Source of the DNA: an uncultured Pseudomonadota bacterium
Lineage (GTDB): Bacteria; Myxococcota_A; UBA796; GCA-2862545
Direction: 5' to 3'
Assembly: GCA_913061235.1 (NCBI GenBank)
Contig: CAJXTB010000011.1
Span: 1 to 64,000 of the forward strand
Length of the DNA stretch: 64,000 bases
Shown here: piece after piece, positions 54,262 through 63,027 of the stretch
Numbering within the stretch: the stretch's first letter is position 1
Layout of the letters: every line of letters starts with the position of its first letter
Notes under the pieces: model-generated
Seen by the model: the letters and a program-made list of their open reading frames with translations, nothing else
Databases searched by the model: none
Told to the model about the DNA's origin: nothing
Made by a program: the position numbers and the translations under genes

Positions 54262-55083
54262 ATGAGCATGGCGCTGTTGTGGCTGGTGATGGCGGGCTCT
54301 GCTCTGGCGTCGCCGCTGACGTGGTCAGGTCGCGTCTTGGGGCCGGACGGCGGAGCCCGCAATGGGCCTGCGGTCGTGACCTTCGATCTGTACGACACCG
54401 CAACGTCTGACGTGTCCCTGTTCCGCGAACAGCACGACGTGACGCTGGAAGATGGCGCGTTTCGGGTGGTGCTTGGTGAGCAGATGCCGCTTGATTCTGG
54501 TGTGATTCGTGACGGAGAGACGTGGATTGAGGTCAGTGTGGATGGCCTTCCCGCAGAACTTCGAAGTCGGCTTCCTGCGGTCGCAATGGTCGCAGTAGCT
54601 GGCGAAGCGCGCCAGATCGTTGGTGGAGATGTGTCTGCGAGTGAGCTTCGAATCAACGGTGTGCCGGTGATTGCTGCGGATGGTTCCTGGCTCGGTGCGG
54701 CTGTGGATGTCGTTGGGCCCCGCGGCGCCTCTGGCCCCACGGGTCTCGCTGGCGATGCGGGTGCTCGAGGTGTCGCAGGAGCGCCGGGTGCTCGTGGGCC
54801 GACCGGACCCCAAGGGTCTACAGGCGCAACGGGAAGTCGCGGTTCTCAAGGTGCTACTGGGTCTACCGGGAGCCGAGGCAACACGGGAGCGACCGGTGCT
54901 GCCGGTCCTCAATATGGCTGTATGTTCCGGCCAAGCTGTCCATCTGGATGGAGCGACTACGGGCTCAGTGGGTTCATCTTGAACAATGGCAACCTCAGCA
55001 ACTGCGGGGCTCTTCGGTCCTGTGGCGCGGCGTACAACTCCGGTTGGACCTGGGCGCATCCGAAATTGTGCTGTAGGGGATGA
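54262..55083 (+). CDS. Collagen-like secreted protein 1
   Basis: 273 residues. A signal peptide precedes the shared N-terminal beta domain (about 18-120; [36 protein letters not shown]). Residues about 150-215 are about 22 Gly-x-x triplets rich in Thr, Pro and Ala ([13 protein letters not shown]), a collagen-like stalk that should form a triple helix. The last 60 residues hold seven Cys and end in KLCCRG. First of three tandem paralogs; its stop overlaps an ATG at 55080. A gggagg ribosome site lies just before the start. Confidence 0.83.
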   Translation: MSMALLWLVMAGSALASPLTWSGRVLGPDGGARNGPAVVTFDLYDTATSDVSLFREQHDVTLEDGAFRVVLGEQMPLDSGVIRDGETWIEVSVDGLPAELRSRLPAVAMVAVAGEARQIVGGDVSASELRINGVPVIAADGSWLGAAVDVVGPRGASGPTGLAGDAGARGVAGAPGARGPTGPQGSTGATGSRGSQGATGSTGSRGNTGATGAAGPQYGCMFRPSCPSGWSDYGLSGFILNNGNLSNCGALRSCGAAYNSGWTWAHPKLCCRG

Positions 55084-55085
55084 TT

Positions 55086-55919
55086 ATGCGACAAATGGCT
55101 TGGATACTGGCTCTTGTGCCAGTTGTGGCGAGCGCTTCGGTGCCCCTACAGCTGCAGCACCAGGGCAGAGTGATGGACAATGATGGCGTTCCGGTCACGG
55201 GGGCACACCAAGTCACCCTGTCGCTGTACGACTCGGTCGATGCTGTTGGTCCGGCGTGGAGCGAGTCCTACGACCTCGTCCTCGACAGCGGCATCTATGG
55301 CGTGGTGCTCGGTGCCGACGCCACAAACCCGCTCTCCGTCGACGTGTTCGCCAGCGGCTCTACCTGGGTGGGCGTAGCGGTGGATGGCGGCCCAGACATC
55401 GGTGGACGCGAGAGCATTGGTATGGTGCCGCATGCGCTGGTCGCAGACTCGGTGGTTGGCTTTGACGGTGGGGTGGCGGATGTGTCGTCGGTCACTGTGA
55501 ACGGACAGCTTCTCATTGACGACCAGGGGCGATGGGTCGGACCTGTCGACGGACTTGCTGGTCCACAAGGGGCTCCTGGCGCGCAGGGACCGTCAGGAAT
55601 TACGGGCATACAGGGCTTGCCTGGCCCACAAGGAGCGACAGGTCCCCAGGGAAGTCCAGGACCGCGCGGGGCGACTGGGCCGACAGGTTCAACGGGCTCG
55701 CGTGGACCGACTGGCTTTCAAGGCTCGGGTGGCTCCACAGGCGCCACGGGCCCAACGAATGGCTGCGTTCTCCGAAGTAGTTGTCCGAGCGGCTACTCCA
55801 GCCGAGGCACCGCGGGTATCTTGATGCAGGCCTCGGGCTCGTGTCCCGGCAGCTGGGGAGGCTCATGGGTCGACAGTTTCTGGCGCTGGTGTCACCCACA
55901 GCTGTGTTGCAGGGGGTGA
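55086..55919 (+). CDS. Collagen-like secreted protein 2
   Basis: 277 residues from the ATG at 55086, which has agggg 6 nt upstream; the ATG at 55080 is too close to that site. The plan equals protein 1: signal peptide, beta domain ([30 protein letters not shown]), about 22 Gly-x-x triplets, and a Cys tail ending [11 protein letters not shown]. The tail is close to that of protein 1 (S-x-C-P-S-G, then W and LCC). Confidence 0.82.
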   Translation: MRQMAWILALVPVVASASVPLQLQHQGRVMDNDGVPVTGAHQVTLSLYDSVDAVGPAWSESYDLVLDSGIYGVVLGADATNPLSVDVFASGSTWVGVAVDGGPDIGGRESIGMVPHALVADSVVGFDGGVADVSSVTVNGQLLIDDQGRWVGPVDGLAGPQGAPGAQGPSGITGIQGLPGPQGATGPQGSPGPRGATGPTGSTGSRGPTGFQGSGGSTGATGPTNGCVLRSSCPSGYSSRGTAGILMQASGSCPGSWGGSWVDSFWRWCHPQLCCRG

Positions 55920-55923
55920 TGTG

Positions 55924-56727
55924 ATGATGCTCTGGGCATTGGTGGCTACGGCCATTGCAGGAATTCCCCTTCATGTCGGTCACGAAGGCCGTCTACGCGA
56001 CGTGTCGGGCACGGTGGTGGACGGTCCCCATGACTTGACCGTGTCCTTGTACGCCGCATCCGGCGACGCATCTCCGTTGTGGTCCGGCACGCACAGCGGA
56101 ACGGTGTTCGAGAACGGCGTTTTTTCAGTGACGCTGGGCGAAGACGACTCTCTGGACTCGGATCTGTTCGTCGATGGCGGGCTGTGGGTGGAACACCGTG
56201 TGGATGGTGCGGTGATGGGGGGGCGCGCGATGCTTGGCAGCACGCCCTACGCGTTGGTCGCGTCATCGACCGGAACTGTGCGCGGTGGTCCCATGGTCGC
56301 CGACAGGGTTGAGGTGGGAGGCGTCGACGTTATCGCTGGGAACGGCCAGTGGACCGGGCCTCTCGACGGCTTGCAAGGCCCTGCTGGCCCACGAGGCGAT
56401 GTCGGTTCGACGGGGCCACAAGGGCCCCGTGGGGCTAGTGGGGCACAGGGACCTACAGGAGCTAGTGGTTTGACCGGAGTTCAAGGCTTGACTGGCTCAA
56501 CCGGTGCCGCGGGTTCGCAGGGAAATCGCGGTGCAACAGGACCATCCGGCTTTACCGGCTCGACCGGTCCCACCTATGGGTGTGTGTTTCGCTCGTCGTG
56601 TTCAAGTGGCTACGTCGACCGTGGCTTCATGGGCTTGTTGCTCCAGGGGAGCTGTCCCGGCTCGTGGGGCTCCACAGACTTTCCCCCGTGGCGTTGGTGC
56701 CACATGCGGGTGTGCTGCAAGTCGTGA
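55924..56727 (+). CDS. Collagen-like secreted protein 3
   Basis: 267 residues from the ATG at 55924 (agggg 8 nt upstream), only 4 bp after the stop of protein 2. Beta domain with [16 protein letters not shown] and [14 protein letters not shown], about 21 Gly-x-x triplets, and a tail ending [12 protein letters not shown]. The close spacing of the three genes suggests one transcript and perhaps a heterotrimer. Confidence 0.82.
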   Translation: MMLWALVATAIAGIPLHVGHEGRLRDVSGTVVDGPHDLTVSLYAASGDASPLWSGTHSGTVFENGVFSVTLGEDDSLDSDLFVDGGLWVEHRVDGAVMGGRAMLGSTPYALVASSTGTVRGGPMVADRVEVGGVDVIAGNGQWTGPLDGLQGPAGPRGDVGSTGPQGPRGASGAQGPTGASGLTGVQGLTGSTGAAGSQGNRGATGPSGFTGSTGPTYGCVFRSSCSSGYVDRGFMGLLLQGSCPGSWGSTDFPPWRWCHMRVCCKS

Positions 56728-56753
56728 CCTCGCGTGTCGTGTGGCCCGGCCCT

Positions 56754-57722
56754 CTAGGGCGTCACCTGACCGATGAGCTGTTGAAAGATGCCGTTGATGG
56801 CTGACCGCATGAGCACCAGACACACCGCCATGATGATCATCTGGGCTGAGGCTATTCCAAAGCCGATTGCCACCCGACCGTCTGCCCGACCCAGGTGCGG
56901 TAGAATGCTGCCGAGTCCCGCGAACAGTACCGGAAGTACGAGGAACCAGGACAGCGTGCGTGCCCAGCCTGCCACCTCCAAGCCCGTAGTGAGCATTGCT
57001 GCCTTTTGGTCTGGAGAGGCAACAGCAACGGCCTTGAACGCCTGAATTTCTCCGAAGTTGGCGAAGAGCTGGCCAATCAAGACCACGGCGACCACGGCAC
57101 TGGCCATGGTCAATCCGCGAAGGCCGACCATGCGGGCTTGCTGATTGCGGTCTTCGCTGCTGATGCGTAGCGACGCGACCAGGACGTTGACGGTCCCGAC
57201 TGTGGCCACGAACGGCACCACGTACAGGGCGATACCAATCCAACTCGGACGCATGTCCGACAAGAAGAGGATTCCCACAACCGCCAGTATGGTCCCAAGC
57301 ACGGCGCCGGCGACAGCTCCGCCAATGGCTGCGAAATCTACTTTTCCGGCCTCTCCTGGCATGATTGGGCCGGGTACTGCTGTGGCGGTACTCGAGAGCA
57401 GGAATGCGAGGCCTAGAAGCAGAAGCGAACCCGACTCGGAGTACATGGCACCTGCTATTGCACGTGCAATGGCGACCTGAACGATTTCGGGACTTGCGCT
57501 GACGGCGGTCGTAGCGGCGGATGCCCCGAGCCATGTGCCCAGGACGCCAAAGACGAGTGCCAAGACCAAGCCCAGCCACGTCACAGAGGCCGGCCAGCGA
57601 AGCTTGCGAAGCCCGATGACCAATGGAGCGAGAGCCGCGACGCCTCCACCGATGACGGCGCACATCAACGCGAGGATGGAAGCGATTCCACCAAAACTCA
57701 AGATCTCTACTGGATTGATCAT
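56754..57722 (-). CDS. Multi-pass membrane protein, unknown function
   Basis: 322 residues from the ATG at 57722 (MINPVEILSFGG). About eight hydrophobic segments rich in Ala, Gly and Val. A conserved-looking MPGEAGKVDFAAIGG segment sits between helices. It is not clearly a transporter family that I can name; ion-channel or stator-type proteins were considered without support. It converges on collagen-like protein 3 and lies behind the DEAD-box helicase gene. Confidence 0.6.
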   Translation of the reverse strand: MINPVEILSFGGIASILALMCAVIGGGVAALAPLVIGLRKLRWPASVTWLGLVLALVFGVLGTWLGASAATTAVSASPEIVQVAIARAIAGAMYSESGSLLLLGLAFLLSSTATAVPGPIMPGEAGKVDFAAIGGAVAGAVLGTILAVVGILFLSDMRPSWIGIALYVVPFVATVGTVNVLVASLRISSEDRNQQARMVGLRGLTMASAVVAVVLIGQLFANFGEIQAFKAVAVASPDQKAAMLTTGLEVAGWARTLSWFLVLPVLFAGLGSILPHLGRADGRVAIGFGIASAQMIIMAVCLVLMRSAINGIFQQLIGQVTP

Positions 57723-57788
57723 GCGGCACACCTGCGATTCCGCCGTGCCTATCGCCAGCACCGCGAACTCACAAGTGCGCCAATCCCG

Positions 57789-58913
57789 CTACTTAGTGCG
57801 GTCTGCGCGCTTCTTCAGCTTGGCCATCAACGGCTGGTCCCGCTGCGTCACAAGATTGATGACGGTTCCGCTACGCCCGGCACGAGCGGTGCGGCCGGCT
57901 CTGTGCAGGTAGTTGTCGATGTCTTGTGGCAGGTGAACATTGATGACGCGGTCCACGCGCTCAATGTCTAGGCCACGTCCGCCGAGGTCAGTGGCAATGA
58001 GCACATGCACGTTGCCGTCGCGGAACTGGGAGAGGTTCTCACGACGTTCCTGACGGTCCATCTGGCCTCGGTAGTTGGCGAAGGGAACGCCTTCGGTGTG
58101 TAGCCACTCGGCGACGACATCTGCTTGGTCGCGGGTGTTCACGAAGATCATGGTGCCGGTCTCGGGCGCTTCTTCGAGCGTCTTCATCAAGACCTCAAAG
58201 CGCCGTCCGTTGATGACGTCTCGGTTGTCGACGGTCAGAGTCGGCACCAGACGCTGGCTGCCTTGAGTACGCACGCGAACCGGTGGGTCGATGAATGCCT
58301 TCTCAATGATGCGCTCAAGGGGCTGAGGCAGTGTGGCCGAGAACATGACCACCTGGACGGTCTTGCGGCACTCGTCGAGTACGCGCTGGACCGTAGGAAG
58401 GAAGCCGGCGTCAAGCATCTGGTCGGCTTCGTCGAAGACCAAGGTGCGGACGTCATCTAGGCGGAGCTCGCCGCTGTTGAGCATCTGGACCAGGCGACCC
58501 GGTGTTGCCACCAGGACTTCCAGTGGGCCATTGATGTTCTGGCGCGCAATCTGCTTCTTCGTACCGCCGAGGGCCGTACGGACGCGCAGGCGGGTGTCGT
58601 GCGTCATGCTCTTAAAGACCTTGCTGACCTGTTCGCCTAGCTCACGGCCAGGGACCAAGACGAGGCCGCGAGGACGTCCCTTTTCTTTGACGTTGGACCC
58701 GTCAAGCTCGAGTGACTTGAGCCGGTGAAGCAGCGGCAGAACAAACGCGAGGGTCTTTCCGCTGCCAGTCTCGGCAACGCCGACGAGTGACTTGCCGTCG
58801 AGAAGGGCCTGTAGGCTCTGCTCTTGGACTTCTGTGGGGATTGTGATGTCTTGCTCTGTGAGACTCTTGATCAGGGTCTTGAGCAGCGGCGTGTCAGCGA
58901 ATGTGTTGGGCAT
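57789..58913 (-). CDS. DEAD-box RNA helicase, RhlE/SrmB-like
   Basis: 374 residues, short because there is almost no C-terminal tail. Motifs: Walker A AETGSGKT (47-54), PGRELGEQ in place of the usual PTRELA (Thr to Gly), TPGR, DEAD, SAT, FVNTRDQADVV, TDLGGRGLD (Ala to Gly) and HRAGRTARAG. A core helicase without an added RNA-binding domain; which RNA it serves cannot be told. It is divergent from the SDR gene at 58980. Confidence 0.87.
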   Translation of the reverse strand: MPNTFADTPLLKTLIKSLTEQDITIPTEVQEQSLQALLDGKSLVGVAETGSGKTLAFVLPLLHRLKSLELDGSNVKEKGRPRGLVLVPGRELGEQVSKVFKSMTHDTRLRVRTALGGTKKQIARQNINGPLEVLVATPGRLVQMLNSGELRLDDVRTLVFDEADQMLDAGFLPTVQRVLDECRKTVQVVMFSATLPQPLERIIEKAFIDPPVRVRTQGSQRLVPTLTVDNRDVINGRRFEVLMKTLEEAPETGTMIFVNTRDQADVVAEWLHTEGVPFANYRGQMDRQERRENLSQFRDGNVHVLIATDLGGRGLDIERVDRVINVHLPQDIDNYLHRAGRTARAGRSGTVINLVTQRDQPLMAKLKKRADRTK

Positions 58914-58979
58914 AGAGCCTCCGATACGCCCGCGTATCTGTCCACCTGCATTCCATCACGGAATCCGCCACGAACAGGC

Positions 58980-59969
58980 ATGCCGTCCCGGCTTGTCAGC
59001 AAGCACCCGTGGGTGGTTGGCGCCGCTTACCAGCACTCTTCTCTCGGAGACACCGTGTTCGATTGGCTGCTCGACCGATCCATCGTCTTTTCCTTTGACC
59101 GGACCGGTTTTCGCCGTCACTCGCGGTCCTTTGCGGACGAGCCCGAGCGAGACCTTCACGGCAAAGACGTGCTGATCACCGGTGGAACAACGGGTATCGG
59201 GTTTTCGTTGGCCCAGACGTTGGCCCAGAAGGGGGCTCGCTGCATGCTGTGGGCGCGCAGGCAGGAGGCGGGGGAAAAGGCGGCTGCGGCGGTGAATGGG
59301 GAGTTCACGTCTGTCGACTTGGGAGACTTGGCGGCGGTTGGACAGGCGGCCAGGTCCTATGCCCCCGAGGCACTCGCAGCGGTCGTTCTCAATGCCGGGG
59401 CCATGCCGTTGGATCGGCGCCTCACGCCGCAAGATCACGAGCTCATCTGGGCGAGCCAAGTGCTGGGACACCTGTTGATTCTTCGCATTCTACGTCAGCG
59501 TGGGCTGTTGGATGTGCAGACTCGCGTCATCTGGGTGTCTTCCGGCGGCATGTACACTCAGCGGCTCGACCTGTCCGACCTTCGGTGTGACCGGAGCTAC
59601 CAGAGACACACCGTGTACGCGAACGCCAAGCGGGCGCAGGTGGTGCTGGCGTCTCACCTGGCGACAGAGTGGTCCGACGTTCCTATGTCCAGCATGCATC
59701 CGGGCTGGGTCCAGACGGACGCTGTGAAGCACTCCATGCCGCTGTTTCATGCAGTGACGCGGCCCATTCTGCGTACCCCAGAAGAGGGAGCGGACACGTT
59801 GGTCTGGCTCACTAGCCGAGAGCAGACACCGTCTACAGGCTGTTTCTGGCTGGACCGAGCCGCCCAACCGGAACACCTACGTGACAAGACCCGGGCTACG
59901 TCGCAGACACGTGATGCGTTGATTGACCTGGTGATGGACCAGACCCAACCCTTCTTGGAGGCGCCATGA
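58980..59969 (+). CDS. Short-chain dehydrogenase/reductase
   Basis: 329 residues from the ATG at 58980. After an N-terminal part of about 60 residues (FDWLLDRSIVFSFDRTGF), the Rossmann fold starts with the cofactor motif TGGTTGIG, then NAG, and the catalytic Ser (WVSSGGMY) and Tyr-x-x-x-Lys (YANAK). The plan resembles DHRS12-like reductases. The stop overlaps the SRPBCC start in ATGA, so the two are co-translated. Confidence 0.85.
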   Translation: MPSRLVSKHPWVVGAAYQHSSLGDTVFDWLLDRSIVFSFDRTGFRRHSRSFADEPERDLHGKDVLITGGTTGIGFSLAQTLAQKGARCMLWARRQEAGEKAAAAVNGEFTSVDLGDLAAVGQAARSYAPEALAAVVLNAGAMPLDRRLTPQDHELIWASQVLGHLLILRILRQRGLLDVQTRVIWVSSGGMYTQRLDLSDLRCDRSYQRHTVYANAKRAQVVLASHLATEWSDVPMSSMHPGWVQTDAVKHSMPLFHAVTRPILRTPEEGADTLVWLTSREQTPSTGCFWLDRAAQPEHLRDKTRATSQTRDALIDLVMDQTQPFLEAP

Positions 59970-60412
59970 CCCGCATCAAGGAAGTCCGCTGGACGGACAG
60001 ACCGATCGACGAAGTCTTCGCCTATGTTGCCGACTTCACCACCACCGCTGAGTACGACCCTGGCGTGTCCTCAGCGACTCGCTTGGACGACGCGCCGCTA
60101 GCAGTGGGGGCCGAGTTTTCCGTGAATGCTGTGTTTATGGGGCGTACCTTGCCCATGCGCTACCGCATCACGCACTTTGAACCGCCCCATCGCGTAGACC
60201 TTCGCGGAGAGGCGGCAACGAGCACTGCCGAAGACAACATTGTCTTTGTATCCAAGCGTGGAGGTACTGAGATCACGTGGACCTTGGACCTGGAACTCAC
60301 GGGTGTCTCCCGTCTGGGTCAGCCGTTCATGGGACCGCTGTTCCGTCGTTTGGGACGCAAGGCGCTCGATGGACTGTCAGCTCGACTCGCAGAGCCGCGG
60401 GCGCTGCGCTAG
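59966..60412 (+). CDS. SRPBCC-fold protein (polyketide cyclase-like)
   Basis: 148 residues. Starts with WTDRPIDEVFAYVADFTTTAEYDPGV, the usual opening of START/SRPBCC domains, and continues with GAEFSVNAVFMG and ITHFEPPHRVDLRG. Such proteins bind hydrophobic ligands. Coupled to the SDR gene, it may act on the same substrate or membrane lipid. Confidence 0.84.
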   Translation: MTRIKEVRWTDRPIDEVFAYVADFTTTAEYDPGVSSATRLDDAPLAVGAEFSVNAVFMGRTLPMRYRITHFEPPHRVDLRGEAATSTAEDNIVFVSKRGGTEITWTLDLELTGVSRLGQPFMGPLFRRLGRKALDGLSARLAEPRALR

Positions 60413-60477
60413 GCGAATCGCTTTCTGTGGTGCAGTGCGACTGGTATTGTGAGCCTTCAAGTGAGTAGGGGGCTGCG

Positions 60478-61539
60478 ATGCTGCGGTTGTTGTGTTGTCT
60501 GTTTGTTCCGTCGGTCGCCATGGCTGTCCCTCTGACGTTTACCCATCAAGCACGGTTGACCGACTCGAGCGGCACACCCATCAACGGTGTTCATGATGTC
60601 ACCATTGCGCTGTACGATGGCGCTTCTGCGACCACCCCCGTTTGGGATGAGACCCAATCGTTGGCCTTGGCCGATGGGTACATGTCTCTGCTCTTGGGGG
60701 CAGATCCGGCGGACCCGCTGGATACCAGCACCATCGTCGACGGTGGGCCGCTATGGCTCGGCATCACGGTGGGTGTGGGGCCCGAATTGACGGTGCGCAC
60801 CGAAGTCAGCAGCACATTGTACGCGATGCGTGCCGGTGCTGCGGACACTGCGGATACTGCGGACAGCGCAACGACTGCGGACAGCGCAACGACTGCGACG
60901 ACCGCAACAAACCTGGATGGCGGAACGGTGAGTGCGACGTCCGTCGAAGCATCTGGGCTGGTCACCGCGAATGCTCTGGTTCTTGGTGACCCAGGCAGTG
61001 CCTGTTCGCTGCCGCAGACCGGCATGATGCGCTACGCGGGCGGTGAGTTTCAAGGCTGTGATGGGGCGGTGTGGAAGACGCTGAGCGTCGACGATGACAC
61101 GCTTCCCACGGCTGGCCAGGACATCGCAGTGACCGGCAGTGAGGTCTCTCTTGCCGGCTATGCCATGCATGTGCGGCAGCGAATGGCGCGGTACCACGCC
61201 ATCTGTCTGGCTCGAATCATCCATTCCGGCACCAGCTACACCACAATCGCTGCCGTGACCCCGGGAGATAGCGCGGTGGAACTGTCAGGTGACCAAGTCT
61301 GCCAGACCTACGTCGGCAACAACAATCGGGACGACTTCCTGTGCCTGACAGTGCCGTATGTCTACAGCAACGTGGGGGGGGGCACCGGCGCTGCTGGGTA
61401 CGTCGGAACGGATGTGCGTCCAACCTGGCGCGGCTGCGGGACACCCACCGGTCCGGGGGCAACCTCTGGCAACTACCCGTGGCTCGACCCGAACGCAGGT
61501 ACCGGCGTAATGATGGCTTGCTGCTACCAAGCCGACTAG
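60478..61539 (+). CDS. Secreted fibre-like protein
   Basis: 353 residues. Signal peptide (LFVPSVAMA), then the shared beta domain (about 20-125; LTFTHQARLTDSSGTPINGV, TIALYDGAS, SSTLYAMRAG). Residues about 120-145 are Ala/Thr/Asp repeats (TADTADSATTADSATT), a likely trimeric stalk. The C-terminal 200 residues are beta-rich and end in MMACCYQAD, again with a late Cys-Cys pair. It matches the collagen-like trio in its first domain but has no Gly-x-x stretch. Confidence 0.78.
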   Translation: MLRLLCCLFVPSVAMAVPLTFTHQARLTDSSGTPINGVHDVTIALYDGASATTPVWDETQSLALADGYMSLLLGADPADPLDTSTIVDGGPLWLGITVGVGPELTVRTEVSSTLYAMRAGAADTADTADSATTADSATTATTATNLDGGTVSATSVEASGLVTANALVLGDPGSACSLPQTGMMRYAGGEFQGCDGAVWKTLSVDDDTLPTAGQDIAVTGSEVSLAGYAMHVRQRMARYHAICLARIIHSGTSYTTIAAVTPGDSAVELSGDQVCQTYVGNNNRDDFLCLTVPYVYSNVGGGTGAAGYVGTDVRPTWRGCGTPTGPGATSGNYPWLDPNAGTGVMMACCYQAD

Positions 61540-61589
61540 CGATGGCGGCCCCTGTGCGCTGACCGTTTCGCCGCGCTATTTGCCGCGCC

Positions 61590-63020
61590 ATGACTGACTT
61601 GCCCTGCTCGTTTGAAGATGCGACGGCCCTCATTGAGGCCGTCATCGCAGACCGTGGCCTGCTTGCGCCGCTCACCAGTGAGCAGCGCAAGCGCTTCTTG
61701 ATGGCGGCGGGTCAGGTCGTCATCCCTGACAAGGCGGCGAAGAAGCAGCTGAAGAAGGCACAGCGCAAGAAGGACAAGGTCACTAAGCGGGACATTGACC
61801 GCAACGCGTTGTCACACACAGGTATTCGTAAGCTGCGTGAGAACCCCATCTTTGAGACGCCCAAACGCCTGGGCATTGCTCCAAAAGATACGGCTCCCAT
61901 TGGCCAGACCGCCGAAGAGCGCGTCTGCTATGTGTGCCGTGAGCGCTTCCAAGACGTCCACCACTTCTACGACCAGATGTGCCTGTCGTGCGGCGACGAG
62001 AACTTCGCGAAGCGCACGCAGACAGCGGACCTCACCGGACGCGTGGCCCTCGTCACCGGTAGTCGGGTCAAGATTGGCTACCAAGCCGCAATTCTCCTGC
62101 TTCGCTCTGGTGCTCATGTCATCTGCACCACACGCTTCCCGGTGGATGCGGCGTCGCGCTACGCCCGTGAAGACGACTTTGACGACTGGAAAGACCGTAT
62201 CGAAATCCACGGTATCGACCTGCGGCACACCCCGAGCGTTGAAGCCCTGTGCGCTGACCTCCTAGAGCGTCATGACCGTCTGGACGTCATCATCAACAAT
62301 GCCTGCCAGACCGTGCGTCGTCCGCCTGCCTTCTACGAGCACATGATGGCAGGGGAGCTTGAAGCGTCAGAGGACTCGCCGGGTAGGGCGCTCGTTGCGT
62401 CGTCTCGTGCAGCGGCGATGACGGCAGCCCAGCTGTCGCAAGTAGCCTTGTTGCCGGAAGACCGCGTCGACCCAACCGCTCTGTTCCCAGCGGACAAGTT
62501 GGACGCAGACCTTCAACAGGTCGACCTACGCGACGTGAACAGCTGGCGCCTGAAGATGCATGAAGTTCCGGCCATTGAACTGTTGGAAGTCCACCTGGTC
62601 AACGCCGTTGCGCCGTTCATCCTCAACGCGCGTCTCAAGCCGTTGATGGCCAAGGTACAGACCAACGACACGCATATTATCAACGTCTCAGCGATGGAGG
62701 GCCAGTTCTACCGGACGTTCAAGAGCGACCGCCACCCGCACACGAATATGGCCAAGGCGTCTCTGAATATGATGACGCGGACGAGCGGCCAAGACTACGT
62801 GGAGCACGGCATTCACATGAACAGCGTGGACACCGGGTGGGTGACGGACGAAGACCCTGCTGTGCATGCCGAGATCAAGAAGGCCATGCACGACTTCCAC
62901 CCGCCTCTAGACATCGTAGACGGTGCCGCGCGCATTGTGGACCCCTTCATGGAAGGGCAACGCAGCGGCAAGCACGTGTGGGGACAGTTCCTCAAGGACT
63001 ACCGAGTCACGGACTGGTAG
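61590..63020 (+). CDS. SDR-family oxidoreductase with N-terminal Zn ribbon
   Basis: 476 residues. Residues about 1-105 are helical and basic (KAAKKQLKKAQRKKDK). At about 112-135 lies CYVCRERFQDVHHFYDQMC followed by LSCG, a Cys4-type zinc site. The SDR fold begins at about 150 (LVTGSRVKIGYQAA, with DVIINNA later). The catalytic Ser is in NVSAMEG, but the position of the usual Tyr-x-x-x-Lys reads HTNMAK, so Tyr is replaced by Thr; a nearby YRTFK is an alternative. A long insert (about 250-330) separates NNACQT from the Ser strand. Confidence 0.8.
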   Translation: MTDLPCSFEDATALIEAVIADRGLLAPLTSEQRKRFLMAAGQVVIPDKAAKKQLKKAQRKKDKVTKRDIDRNALSHTGIRKLRENPIFETPKRLGIAPKDTAPIGQTAEERVCYVCRERFQDVHHFYDQMCLSCGDENFAKRTQTADLTGRVALVTGSRVKIGYQAAILLLRSGAHVICTTRFPVDAASRYAREDDFDDWKDRIEIHGIDLRHTPSVEALCADLLERHDRLDVIINNACQTVRRPPAFYEHMMAGELEASEDSPGRALVASSRAAAMTAAQLSQVALLPEDRVDPTALFPADKLDADLQQVDLRDVNSWRLKMHEVPAIELLEVHLVNAVAPFILNARLKPLMAKVQTNDTHIINVSAMEGQFYRTFKSDRHPHTNMAKASLNMMTRTSGQDYVEHGIHMNSVDTGWVTDEDPAVHAEIKKAMHDFHPPLDIVDGAARIVDPFMEGQRSGKHVWGQFLKDYRVTDW

Positions 63021-63027
63021 GAGCTAC

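Noticed and set aside
54720-56580. Phage tail-fibre cluster (prophage) for the collagen-like genes
   Set aside because: All three have Sec signal peptides and there is no capsid, portal, terminase or tail gene near, so surface proteins are more likely.
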